Source: Reclinomonas americana ATCC 50394
Lineage: Eukaryota; Jakobida; Jakobea; Jakobida
Reading direction: 5' to 3'
Length of the DNA: 23,335 nt
Assembly: GCA_048213135.1 (NCBI GenBank)
Contig: PS015571.1
Span: 48,974 to 72,308, forward strand
Shown: piece after piece, positions 1 to 8,774 of the stretch
How positions within the stretch are numbered: position 1 is the first letter of the stretch
How the letters are laid out: each line of letters opens with the position of its first letter
Made by a program: the position numbers and the translations under genes
The notes under the pieces: model-generated
Databases searched by the model: none
The model's input: the letters and a program-made list of their open reading frames with translations, nothing else
Told to the model about the DNA's origin: nothing

Positions 1-506
1 CTGTGCTAGGCATTCGTCGCGAGCTTCTCGCCGACCTGGTCGGCAACGCCGTGGCCACGGCAGCAACGTCGGCCTCGTGCAACACCGGTGGAGAAGCGGC
101 GGTGCACACGGGCATTATCGATCTTGGTGGTGATGAGGGTGATCATGGCGATGTGGAGCACGCAGTGGCCGTGGCGGACAGCGAGGCGGAGGCAGAGAAT
201 GCAGATGACTCGCCATCTGCACAGGATGTGTATGCGGTGGCCGTGGACTGGATGCGGCAACACGCCGAACCCACGAACCGTCACCTGGACACACTGTACA
301 ACCTCTGCGTGGCCAATGTGGCCTCGGTGCATCGCCGCCTCGACTTGGCACAAAACGTACTGCTCGGTCTCCGACGTGCCTGCCAGGAGCATCCTCGCCT
401 ATCGTCGTGGACCGCTTGTTTCAACGAGCTGCTGGCACGCACCAATGATCGACTCGCGCAGACAGCTGGCGTGTTTGGAGCTCTGCATCGCCCGCAGCCG
501 CTGTAG
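1..506 (+). CDS. 3' end of an unrecognised gene (partial)
   Basis: An open frame enters from the left edge and ends at TAG 504-506, giving about 168 C-terminal residues. I do not recognise the family. The first part is Ala/Gly/Glu/Asp rich, with an acidic stretch around residues 45-72 (motif DSEAEAENADD). The last 90 residues look helical (DVYAVAVDWMRQHAEP, LDTLYNLCVANV, RRLDLAQNVLLGLRRA) and could form a small helical bundle. GC-rich third positions match the confirmed exons, which supports coding. The C-terminal codons lie in a 23-base sequence that recurs 92 bases downstream. The start and upstream exons are outside the window, so no function can be assigned. Confidence 0.6.
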   Translation, partial: VLGIRRELLADLVGNAVATAATSASCNTGGEAAVHTGIIDLGGDEGDHGDVEHAVAVADSEAEAENADDSPSAQDVYAVAVDWMRQHAEPTNRHLDTLYNLCVANVASVHRRLDLAQNVLLGLRRACQEHPRLSSWTACFNELLARTNDRLAQTAGVFGALHRPQPL

Positions 507-591
507 ATGAACTCATTGAGGAGGTTTACTTCTGCTTCCACTGACCAGAGGAGTCGATGTCAACAGTCGGAGCTCTGCATCGCCCGTAGCC
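477..591. repeat. Direct repeat pair, 23 bp, about 92 bp apart
   Basis: The bases at 477-499 and 569-591 match at 22 of 23 positions (core GAGCTCTGCATCGCCC, then CGCAGCC or CGTAGCC). The first copy encodes the end of the upstream protein; the second lies past its stop codon. The second copy runs into a short inverted repeat at 582-600 (GCCCGT, 7-nt loop, ACGGGC). It may be a small tandem duplication of the gene end, or a 3'-processing element. Confidence 0.6.
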
Positions 592-758
592 ATGACGGGC
601 GTCCAGGGTCAAGGGTCAACAAGCTGCTCGACGGTACTCAGTTTTCCGCGTCGAGTTCACATCGAGTGAAGTTAGTGCGAATCGCAAGAAACTGGGCAGT
701 CCTGCATGTCCAGTTTCGAACACATAGACACGACAGAGCGAAGAAGAAGAAGAAGACC

Positions 759-3700
759 ATGGCGAGTTCCTACTTTTCCACTGGCGACGCTGACGAGCGT
801 TCAAGTCGCCTGCGAGAGCTCGCGCGTCGTATTGCTGCGCCCTTTGAGGCCGCCTCCGCCTCCTCCGCACCACCACCATCAGCAGCAGCAGCACACGCAC
901 ACGCACATGCGCCCACCACAGTGTCACTGGCAGCTGCCTCTGCGGCCGCTGCACCAGCGTCGCCTTCCGTGATGTTGGCGCGCAACTCGACGGTGTTTCT
1001 GAGTCGCGCAGAGAGTGTGGAAGTGGGCTCGGATCGCGCAGAGTTGCGCCGTGTGCTGACAGCAGCAGGTGCGCCGATTGATATTCACCGCGAGATGCAG
1101 TGGTTGCGGTCGGTGAGTGGCATGTTTTTCACAAGATTGCAAATGAGATTGAGTGAGTGCTCATGTCAATGGTCGGAAAAATCCTAAGGACATCACCGAG
1201 GAACTGATCTGTGAGGCGGTGGACTCGTTTCCGCCGGCCTCCATTGGCTACTACCCGGCGGAACGGTGTATTCGTCGGCGATCGGTGGCGCACGAGATTG
1301 TCTTGTTGATCGACGAAGGTACGCTGTTTGAAGTCTGTTTGCAATGCTAGTGTGCTGACGATTGATGGTTTGTCCAGCGTTTGCCGCCGCCGAGGCGTCT
1401 GCGCAGCGAGGCGATGACGAAGTGGATGCCGCGGCGGTGCCGCTGCGAGAGGAGTTCAAGAAGGGAGCGGACGGAGTGGCGTTGTCGGCCGAGGTGCTCC
1501 TGCGACAGCTGCCACTGGTGGAGATTGTGTGTCGCACGCGTGTGGCGGCGATGGCACCCAGTGGCCGCGCGTTCTCTCCCGCCGAGATCGTGCTGGAGGC
1601 CATTGGCTTGCGGCAGCAGAGCCACACGAGCGGCCGCGTGCGCATGAGTGCCGATGGATCGACGGTGCTGTGCGTGCCGACGGCGCGTGTCGTGGAGATG
1701 CAACTGGCTGCGTGTTTCTCCGCGCAGCAGCAGGATCGTGACCCGCGCTTGCGTGCGCTGTGCGAACCACACGGAGGGAATCTGGCGCTCCTCTCCGACA
1801 TGCTCCACACGTCGAGCATCATGCAGACGCTGCGCTACATCCCTGCATCGGAGCGTGAGCCGTTCATCATTTCCGCTGTGGGACGTGAGTGCTTTTCATG
1901 ATGTGCATTACTCGCGCTGTCACACTGCGTTCACACAACGACCCATCGCAGACTCGCGCTTCGTGCAAGTGGTTCAGCCGACACCATCGTCAGAGTTGCT
2001 CATCGGCATGTGCCCGCGCGGCACGTACATTCGCCGGACGCTGCACGACTTGTTTGCCAAGCGTGGCCTCAGTCGATATGTTGCGTGCAGCGACGAGAGA
2101 AGGACGGCACTTATCAGCTGCATGCACTCACACACCTCTTGCCCGCAGCCGGATCTCCTGGAGATCATGGAGGACAGTCCGGAGCGCGAACTGCCGATCG
2201 ACAGCCTTATCAGCCTGGACGAGTTCACCTCGTTCTCCGCGACGGAGCCCATCACGGCTTCCGACATTGTTGCCGCCATTGTGGAGGGCTTTGACGACGT
2301 ACCTGGGTGCCAGCCACCAGTGATCCTGTCCGCCAACGATGAGTGGATCACACCGTTGCGTTTTTCTCTCCCTTTGTCGTCTTGCACCCCCTTCACCACG
2401 CCTTACGCGGATGAGGGTTTCACAGACTCCAACTGGCCGAGAGGTCGCCTGTGCCGCACGGGGCAGCCGACGATGAGCTGCATGATGCATTCCGCGATGC
2501 CATTGCCGTTTCGTCACTTGCTTGCTCACCACAGGCACGATTTTTCGTTGTTTAATACAATGCGCACGCACACAGCATCCCTCGCAGGCACTGTCAAGCC
2601 CACCAGTCGAGGTGGCTCGTTGGTCTCCCGAAGAGGCTGCACATCGTGTGCGCCGCCAGATCGAGTTGTACATGAGCGGTACGCCTGCTTGCCTTTTCCC
2701 GTCGCTCCAGAATTCTTCTCATGTTTCCTCGTGACAGACCGCTACCTCTTGCACGACCGTTACCTGGCTTCGCTGCTGCTGGACTCGGAGGACTGGAGCG
2801 TGGCCGTGGAAGACCTGTTGGGTATCCGTGTGCTCCGCGAGTGGCTGCAGCGGGAGCAGGGTAAGGCACCAGGCGCACGCTTTCGCAAGCGCAGTGGGTG
2901 ATGGAAGGCTCAAATTTGGTGCTGCTTTGCAGATCCGGTGGCATTCATCTGTCGTGCTCTGCGCGGTTCTCGTCGATTGACGGTGATCGGAGAGAGCAGC
3001 AGTGTGCCACGGGTTCGCCGCGACACGCCGCCTCCTGAGTTCCGTCAGGTGCGCATTGCTGGCGCAGAGGAGAACATGCTCAGCATCTGCCCGAAGCCGC
3101 GCAGCGCACCGTTGGGTGAGTACGCATGCATTTGTCACTGCGCACAACTCGAAGCTCACTCGGAAGCGCGTGCGCATGCAGGTCCGTCGTTTTCGGTGGC
3201 CACGTACAACATCTTGGCGCAACATCTCAGTTTCGTTGCAGAAATGGTGCTGCGCAGTTTTCTGTTGTTGGCGCAGGCACTCATCGTGTGATATCCGCGC
3301 AGTTGAGAGTCATCTGACCAACAACCCTGTGCGTAGAATGCGTATCTTGCTAAGCCACTCACTGCGCATGCACCAGTGTTCATTAACTGATTGCTTTTGT
3401 TTTCGCCTACCAGGAGCACTTCGGGTACCTGAGCAGCTTTGAGTGTCTGAGCTGGAGGAATCGCTCGTGGAGTCTGTTGCGTTGCATGCGCATCCTCTCG
3501 TCGCACCACACAAGTATTCATCCAATATACTCTACCTCCCTGCAGTGTACGCGAGATCATGTTCTACAGCCCCGACATTCTGTGCATGCAGGAGGTGCAA
3601 GCGCCCGTCAACCACACCCACCCACAAGAGGACAATCACATGCTGCAACTGCATCAGATGCTGCTCGGCACCTCGGCCGGCTCCGATCCCGTGTACTGTG

Positions 3701-4635
3701 GAGCCTATGGTTCGTGTACCCACATACGCCATGCTTCTATTCTCCCTCACTCTCCACTGGCCGCAGTGCGCAAGCGTGGAACCAACGGCTTTGTGGTCGG
3801 CCCTCGCGGCCCCGTCATCGGCAACACTGTCCACTGGAAGCACGCGGTGTTTGAGCGCGAGTCTGTGTGGCCGGAAGAGTTCGATACATGCGGCTACGGC
3901 GATCGACTGCTGAAGGCCGCCAAGGGCTCGCGCAACCCCGCCTTGACGCGCGTCACGCAAGTCGCAGTGGGCGTCTTGCTGCGTCACCGCGAGTCGGGTG
4001 ATCGAGTGATTGTGGTGTCGACACACATTTCGTGCCAGCACCGCGATCCGCATCTCCAGCTGCGTCAAGTCAAGGTGCTGACGCAGTACATTGAGGATCT
4101 GCAGCGCTTCGTGCGCGCCACGTACGGCGAGGACACGCGTGTCGCAACTGTGCTGTGCGGTGACTTTAACTCGCTGCCCGGCAGCGCGTGCTACAACTTT
4201 ATGGTGGACGGCAATCTCCCTGCTGACGACGAGGTGGCCCGTGCGGCCCTGCAGGATGGCCTGTTCCGCCTGGGAGGACGCGAAGGACGCCTCCGCCACC
4301 CGCTCAACATGCGCAGCTCGTATTTCAGCGTGCTGGGTCGCGAGCCGGTGCACTCGAACTTTGCCATGGGATTCCGCAACTGTCTCGACTACATCTTCTA
4401 CTCGCACGGACTGCTGCGCCCCGTGGCCGTGCTGGATGTGCCGTCGGAACGCGCACTGTCGCTGTACGGCGGCGCGCTGCCGAACGAGTGCCAGCCGTCG
4501 GATCACCTTCCGCTTGTCGGTGAGGAATAGGCGAAGGGAGGGGGGTTCTCGGATGATTCTCATTTTACAAAATTGCTGCGCACAGCTCGTTTCCGATTCC
4601 CACCGTTCCACGGGCCGGCGGATGGCAGTCAGTGA
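759..4635 (+). CDS. Tandem La-like modules fused to CCR4-type EEP nuclease (copy 1)
   Basis: Fourteen exons: 759-1112, 1189-1318, 1378-1884, 1952-2079, 2149-2354, 2426-2507, 2588-2678, 2738-2860, 2933-3115, 3182-3234, 3414-3475, 3546-3709, 3767-4519, 4586-4635; 961 residues. All phases close, and the start sits in GACCATGG. After a low-complexity Ala/His N-terminus come about five La-motif-like modules (roughly 88-150, 150-285, 264-340, 350-437, 484-562). Module 5 is clearest: VRRQIELYMSDRYLLHDRYL, then VEDLLGIRVLREWL and ICRALRGSRRLTV, as in the La winged helix. Residues 603-955 are a CCR4/nocturnin/Angel-type nuclease: TYNILA (N611), DILCMQEV (E656), STHI (H781), GDFNSLP (D827, N829), LDYIFYS and PSDHLPL (D940, H941). 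All catalytic positions are present, so Mg-dependent poly(A) 3'-exonuclease activity is expected. The last intron (4520-4585) extends the C-terminus to LPLVARFRF, matching LPLMAKFIF in the paralogue. Deadenylase and RNA-binding roles are inferred. Confidence 0.85.
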
Positions 4636-4789
4636 CAGAAGGTGGAATGAATAGTGTAATATGCCCGACAATCAAACGACAGTCACGCACAGCGCTAGCG
4701 AGCTTGAAAGGCAAATCCCGTCGCGTTTGGCCGGATTTCAAGTTGACGGGACAAGTAATATAACACTCACACTCACCACTCGCGAGCCA

Positions 4790-7700
4790 ATGGCTGACGG
4801 GTACAGCCGGTTGGACGATCATGTGAGAGGTTCCATGGAGATGATCCCCTTGGTTCCGCGTGATGCCTGGGGTGATGTCATCGCGTCAGTGCGCGATATC
4901 TGTTGCGTCTCTGCCGCTCTCTCTCTCTTTTCATGCGCGCGCGTGTGTGTGCTCATGCACTATGCGCATACAGTGGAGACACACATGCGTGATCACTCGC
5001 GACAGTCGGCCAACGACGTGCATCTGTGGCACGAAGAGATGCAGACTGTCAAGGTGCTACGAGAGGCCTGCAAAGAGCGCGCAAAGTACGACCGAGAGGA
5101 CCAGGGCGTGCTGTTGTTGGCCTACACCAAGTTCTTCAAGTGGTGGTCGCAGACGCGGTGCACGCGCGCTGCGTGGGATGCTGTCCGTTGCGCTCTCTTG
5201 CATGCACGCAAATGTGCTCGTCGTGTGTGCTTCTAATCACGCGCGGTGAAACACCAGAGTGTCGCTCGCCAGTGGCGTCGCAGCGGTACCCGGATCTCAG
5301 CAGCGTGATCAGTGTGTGTGCTGCGCGCGATCGGGAGCACGAACCACGCGATGTGTGGACGACGGTGCAAGCACTGGCGGATTCTCGCCCTCCTCCGCCC
5401 AAGCCATACGCTGCGCGCCGTCCGCACGTGTACTATGAGCCGGAGCCTGTGAACAGATACCAGCAGTCGGCGCAGCAGCAGTCCATGTATAGCCCGGTTA
5501 TGCCGCCAGCTTCCGCGCAGGCGTACGAGTACTCGGGTGGAGCTGGTGTGGCGCCTCCGATGGCATACTATTCACCGGCAGCAGCAGCAGGGGCAGGCGG
5601 TCTCTTTGATGCACCGGTCGACCGTCTGAGCCATGTGGGCCATCGGGTGCGTGTGGGAGAGAGAGAGAAAGGAGAGGAAAGACTTTGTCAGCGGCACTGA
5701 CTTGTCGATCGTCACCAGCCGGGAGTGGAGATGGGCGCTGCTTCTGGTGGTTTGTTTGACTCGCCGGTCGAGAGACTAGGCCGCCTGGACCTTCAGGTTT
5801 GCGTGAATGGTTGAAGGATTGACAGTCCGTGTGGCGCTCACTGACTGTCACTCCCAGGCGGGCCCTGGTGCGGTTCGCCCCCCCTCGGCTGCCTCTGTAG
5901 CTGGTGGGGTCTTTGATGCACCAGTCGACAGCCTAGGCCGCGCGGACCGTCAGGTGTGTGCCAGCGAGTGAAGAGTGACTGCATCGATCTGTTAGGTGCT
6001 GATCTGATGGTCTTCGTCCAGGCGGTTCGACCGCCGACAGCCGCCGCCGCCGCAGCTTGGTCCCCAGCACCCGTTGGCGCTGCTGCTTCTGGAGGCCTCT
6101 TTGGAGGTCCGGCAGAGCGACGCAGCATCTTGGACCAGGTGCGTGCGTGTGTTTTTCGCGGCGACATGTGAGTATGCTCACTCGACAAGGAGGCCCACGT
6201 AGCCGGCCGAAATCAATCCGTCTGCGGCAGCAGCAGCACCAGCTTCTGGCCACTTCAGCTCCGACGAGCGCAGGTCAGACGCTCGCGCTCGCAAACCAGC
6301 TCGTGAGAAGTCGCGCAGTGATGAACCGGTGCTCTTTGGTCCACCATACTTCCGCGTTCCGCATTCATCACTGCAGTCCGACGCCGGCTACGAAACGTGA
6401 GTTGCTGCCGTGCTCTCTGTTTACCAGTCTCTCGCATTCTGACTGAACATTTGTGCAGGCTCAAGACGCACCGGTCCATCGTCTTCCGCAAGGACTGCCG
6501 TGAGGAACACGACAACAACTTTATCTATCGTTGCGTGCTGTGGTCCACCCACTCCTCCAACTCCTCTGACGCTGGTGTGTGTTTTTGTCTCCTTGCAGTG
6601 CTCGAGTTAGAGGGTGGACGCGCCTCGCGTCGTGTGCGACTCAGTGCGGTGCGTACAACTCATGTGTGTGTCGTGCACAATCACGCACGGCCTGCACTGA
6701 CACTCTTTATGACAGCAATCGCGACAGCAGGGCATTGACCTGTTTCGCCAAAAGTGTGCCTCTAGTGGTCTGCCAGAGTACATTTGCGGCAAGTGCACTG
6801 CGGTGGCACAGGTGGCTCCGAACACCATGGAGGTGAGCCGCATTGTCGTCTGCGCGTTCATTGGGTATGTATTTCTCACCACACAGCGTCTGCAGGCCAC
6901 CCTGGACTTTACGGAGGAAGTGAGGCAAGTCACGCGCATGGGTGAGTCGACCTCGGTCGTCGGTATCCTTTGATTGCATCCTGACGCAATGTGCAGATCT
7001 GGACGCCATTGCGCAGGAGATTGAGGCGGCTGGCTGGCGCTCGGCAGAACGACCCGATGTCAGGCTGCCCGATGTCGAGATGAGCGTCCGCAACCAGTGG
7101 AACGCCGACATCTCTTGGGCCAACGGCACACCGAAGAACATCCGCGCCATTACCATGGTCGTGTGGAGTACCTCGACGCGCAAGCGGTACGGCGAGGTGG
7201 TGGAAGAGATGCGGCGTAACCGACAAGGAAGTGCGTCGCCACCGGCTGCACCTTTCGCTTTGTTGTGATCTCTCACGCAACGGCACGCAGAGCCACTGAT
7301 CCCCATGTTGGCGTTCCACGGCACCAGGGGCGATGTGATTCCAAAGATTCTCCAGGAAGGCTTCAATCCGGCGATGCGCAGGCGAATGGCGTATGGGCAG
7401 GGGTGCGTTACTCTCCACTGCTTTTCGTACTCCTGAATTCCTGTGTATATCTCACGTGTGTGTGTGTGTGCATCAGTGATTACTTTGCACGCAACGCCTC
7501 TGTCAGCATCGGATACGCCGACGCGGCGAACCGCATGATTGTGTTCGAGTGCTTGTTGGAGAGTGCGTGTCCGATGTCTTTCTGTGCACTTACCTACGCA
7601 GTGGGCTCACCGATGCGCTGCCAGGTGGTACCGTCACGTGGGTCGACGCGCAAAACTACTTTGTCGTCAACGAAACCGACAAGTACATGTGGCCGATTGC

Positions 7701-7792
7701 TGGTGAGTGCCGCTGTCGCTGCGATTCTGCTGCTTCGAGGCTGGCATACTGACGGCGCGTGCATGCATGCAGTGATTGATTTTGATCGTTAG
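4790..7792 (+). CDS. PARP-like mono-ADP-ribosyltransferase with repeated LFD motifs
   Basis: Fifteen exons: 4790-4888, 5006-5186, 5258-5646, 5719-5796, 5858-5953, 6022-6138, 6203-6396, 6459-6648, 6716-6832, 6887-6941, 6997-7230, 7291-7402, 7477-7554, 7602-7702, 7773-7792; 686 residues. The C-terminal 100 residues are a PARP catalytic core: FHGTRGDVIPKILQEGF (H593), YGQGDYFARNASVSIGYA (Y623) and NYFVVNETDKY (Y666), ending in YMWPIAVIDF. H-Y-Y in place of H-Y-E, with the YFVVxN signature, resembles PARP16 and PARP6/8, which are mono-ADP-ribosyltransferases; that activity is inferred. The N-terminal third is helical (residues 34-93), then Pro/Tyr/Gln-rich. Residues 203-320 hold four copies of a GGLFDAPV-type motif. 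I recognise no domain in residues 385-583. An upstream in-frame ATG (4661) exists, but 4790 (CCAATGG) fits better. The exon 1/2 junction (4889-5005) is the least certain. The gene lies between the two La-like/EEP paralogues. Confidence 0.78.
5605..6138 (+). repeat. Exon-borne tandem protein motif GGLFDxPVxxLGRxDxQ
   Basis: Four successive PARP exons each end in a variant of one motif: GGLFDAPVDRLSHVG (end of exon 3), GGLFDSPVERLGRLDLQ (exon 4, 5719-5796), GGVFDAPVDSLGRADRQ (exon 5, 5858-5953) and GGLFGGPAERRSILDQ (exon 6, 6022-6138). Every intron between them is phase 0, so whole exons can be gained or lost without a frameshift. Exons 5 and 6 also share the start AVRPP. This looks like tandem exon duplication of a short linear motif. 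Confidence 0.8.
6575..6598 (+). other. 24-nt intron-like segment inside PARP exon 8
   Basis: GTGTGTG, a T-rich stretch and CTCCTTGCAG form a complete-looking miniature intron of 24 nt. Its length is a multiple of three and it has no stop, so both retained (adds GVCFCLLA) and spliced products stay in frame. I kept it as coding in the model. Confidence 0.5.
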
Positions 7793-8376
7793 GCGCCGTG
7801 CGCGGAAGCGCGCATCATGTGCATGGTGAATGAAGCTTTGTGGAGTGTAACAACTGTATGTTACACTCATTCAGCGACGTAAGCTGCTCTTTTATTACCA
7901 TTTTCCAACCACGGATATCGATGCTTGTGGATTCCCTGTGCTTATGCAAGTGCTGTCTGCGAGAAGATGAAAAGCGAGCACGTCCTCGGTGCAATTATGG
8001 ACCGGAAAGTTTAAGGTCTGCACACCGGCCAGGTTCAGCTGACCAAGGACCGAAGGAAATCGAGTACAATGTCACCGAAAACTGCGAACACGTGAAAGCA
8101 AGAAACTGAAAATGGTATCTGTCCGTGTTTTGCTCTCGACATTGGATGTTTTCAACGCGGACCGTCTTAGTTTACTAACTCTAGCCACCTGGACTCACGC
8201 CTAACATGCACCAATGAACCGACACTTCGCGCTGCAGCCTGGACCGAAATCCGCGCAGCGCAGCGCAGCGCGCGCGCGCTCTAGATCTGCCCGAAATTAA
8301 AAACTGCGCATGCAGCGCATGCTATCTGCAGTCGCAAACATCGAGGCGCAAACCAACGGCCAGAGGGTCCTTTTCG
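7793..8376. other. Intergenic region between PARP and the small minus-strand gene
   Basis: This 584-bp stretch has lower GC and no convincing exon. The 89-codon plus-strand frame at 7840-8109 starts inside the hairpin, resembles no family I know and lacks the GC-rich third positions of real exons here. Bases 8239-8280 carry repeated GCGCA/GCGC units, and 8308-8319 contain two GCATGC palindromes. I see no tRNA or other structured RNA. It probably holds 3' UTRs, since the flanking genes converge here. Confidence 0.5.
7843..7868. other. Perfect hairpin in the PARP 3' flank
   Basis: GAGTGTAAC and GTTACACTC form a perfect 9-bp stem around an 8-nt loop, 51 bases past the PARP stop codon. There is no U-tract and this is a eukaryote, so it is not a bacterial-type terminator. 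It could be a 3'-UTR structural element. Confidence 0.5.
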
Positions 8377-8658
8377 TCACTCACACGTGGCACCGGCCGC
8401 GTTGCCAGTCTGAGACGGAGTGGGCGTGGAGGCCGCAACGGGATCATGATCATCAGATTTCGATCGCTCTCGCTCTCGAATGGCATTCAGGCGGCTCTGC
8501 GCGTCGGCCAGTCCACGCCGAGTCTCTTCGGCGCAGAGTGTCGCCAACTTTTCGCGTCGAGTCTTCAGCTCAGAGAGAAGCTCTTCTCGCGACAAAGTGG
8601 TGCGCGGGATGCTGCGGACGATGTTGAACACGCGTTCAGCAGCGCGACAAGCCATCAC
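8377..8658 (-). CDS. Small basic helical protein, 93 residues, unrecognised
   Basis: An intronless minus-strand frame runs from ATG 8658 to a TGA at 8377-8379, with GC-rich codon choice like the confirmed genes. The N-terminus (MMACRAAERVFNIVRSIPR) is basic and amphipathic with no acidic residue after position 8, resembling a mitochondrial presequence. Residues 20-67 are strongly helical and charged (LSREELLSELKTRREKLATL, QSRLNAIRERER), consistent with a coiled coil. The tail is polar. I do not recognise the family. It is divergent from the next gene across only 116 bp. A GTTGCG near 8440 (CCCGTTGCGG on this strand), 30 bases before a CAG, could be a tiny in-frame intron; I left it coding. 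Confidence 0.5.
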   Translation of the reverse strand: MMACRAAERVFNIVRSIPRTTLSREELLSELKTRREKLATLCAEETRRGLADAQSRLNAIRERERSKSDDHDPVAASTPTPSQTGNAAGATCE

Positions 8659-8774
8659 GATGATGCAGCCTCCCGACTCTCTCCTCGTTCGCGTTTACAC
8701 AAGGGTTCGCCACAGATCGCCAATCAACCGACCGTGGATATCTCGCCTAGCCAAGTAGCCAGCCAGATCCAGCC
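8659..8774. promoter_or_regulatory. Compact bidirectional promoter region
   Basis: Only 116 bp separate the start codons of the small minus-strand gene and the second La-like/EEP gene, so both promoters must lie here or in flanking exons. I see no TATA box. The stretch just before the plus-strand ATG is rich in AGCCA repeats (AGCCAAGTAGCCAGCCAG). Confidence 0.35.

Noticed and set aside
2299-2320. Possible 22-nt intron GTACCTG...CCACCAG in copy 1
   Set aside because: Removing 22 bases breaks the frame, while reading through keeps the La-like module (DDVPGCQPPVILSANDEW).
3443-3913. Plus-strand frame with many Cys (CACRRCKRP, CCNCIRCC), zinc-finger-like
   Set aside because: It is an off-frame shadow of the EEP exons 3546-3709 and 3767-4519.
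4190-4530. End of copy 1 at the in-frame TAG 4528-4530
   Set aside because: That tag lies in an intron (GTGAGG at 4520 to CACAG at 4585). Splicing gives LPLVARFRF, which matches LPLMAKFIF in the paralogue; an unspliced end would truncate the last EEP strand.
7840-8109. 89-codon plus-strand frame after the PARP gene
   Set aside because: It starts inside a hairpin, has AT-rich third positions unlike real exons here and resembles no known protein.
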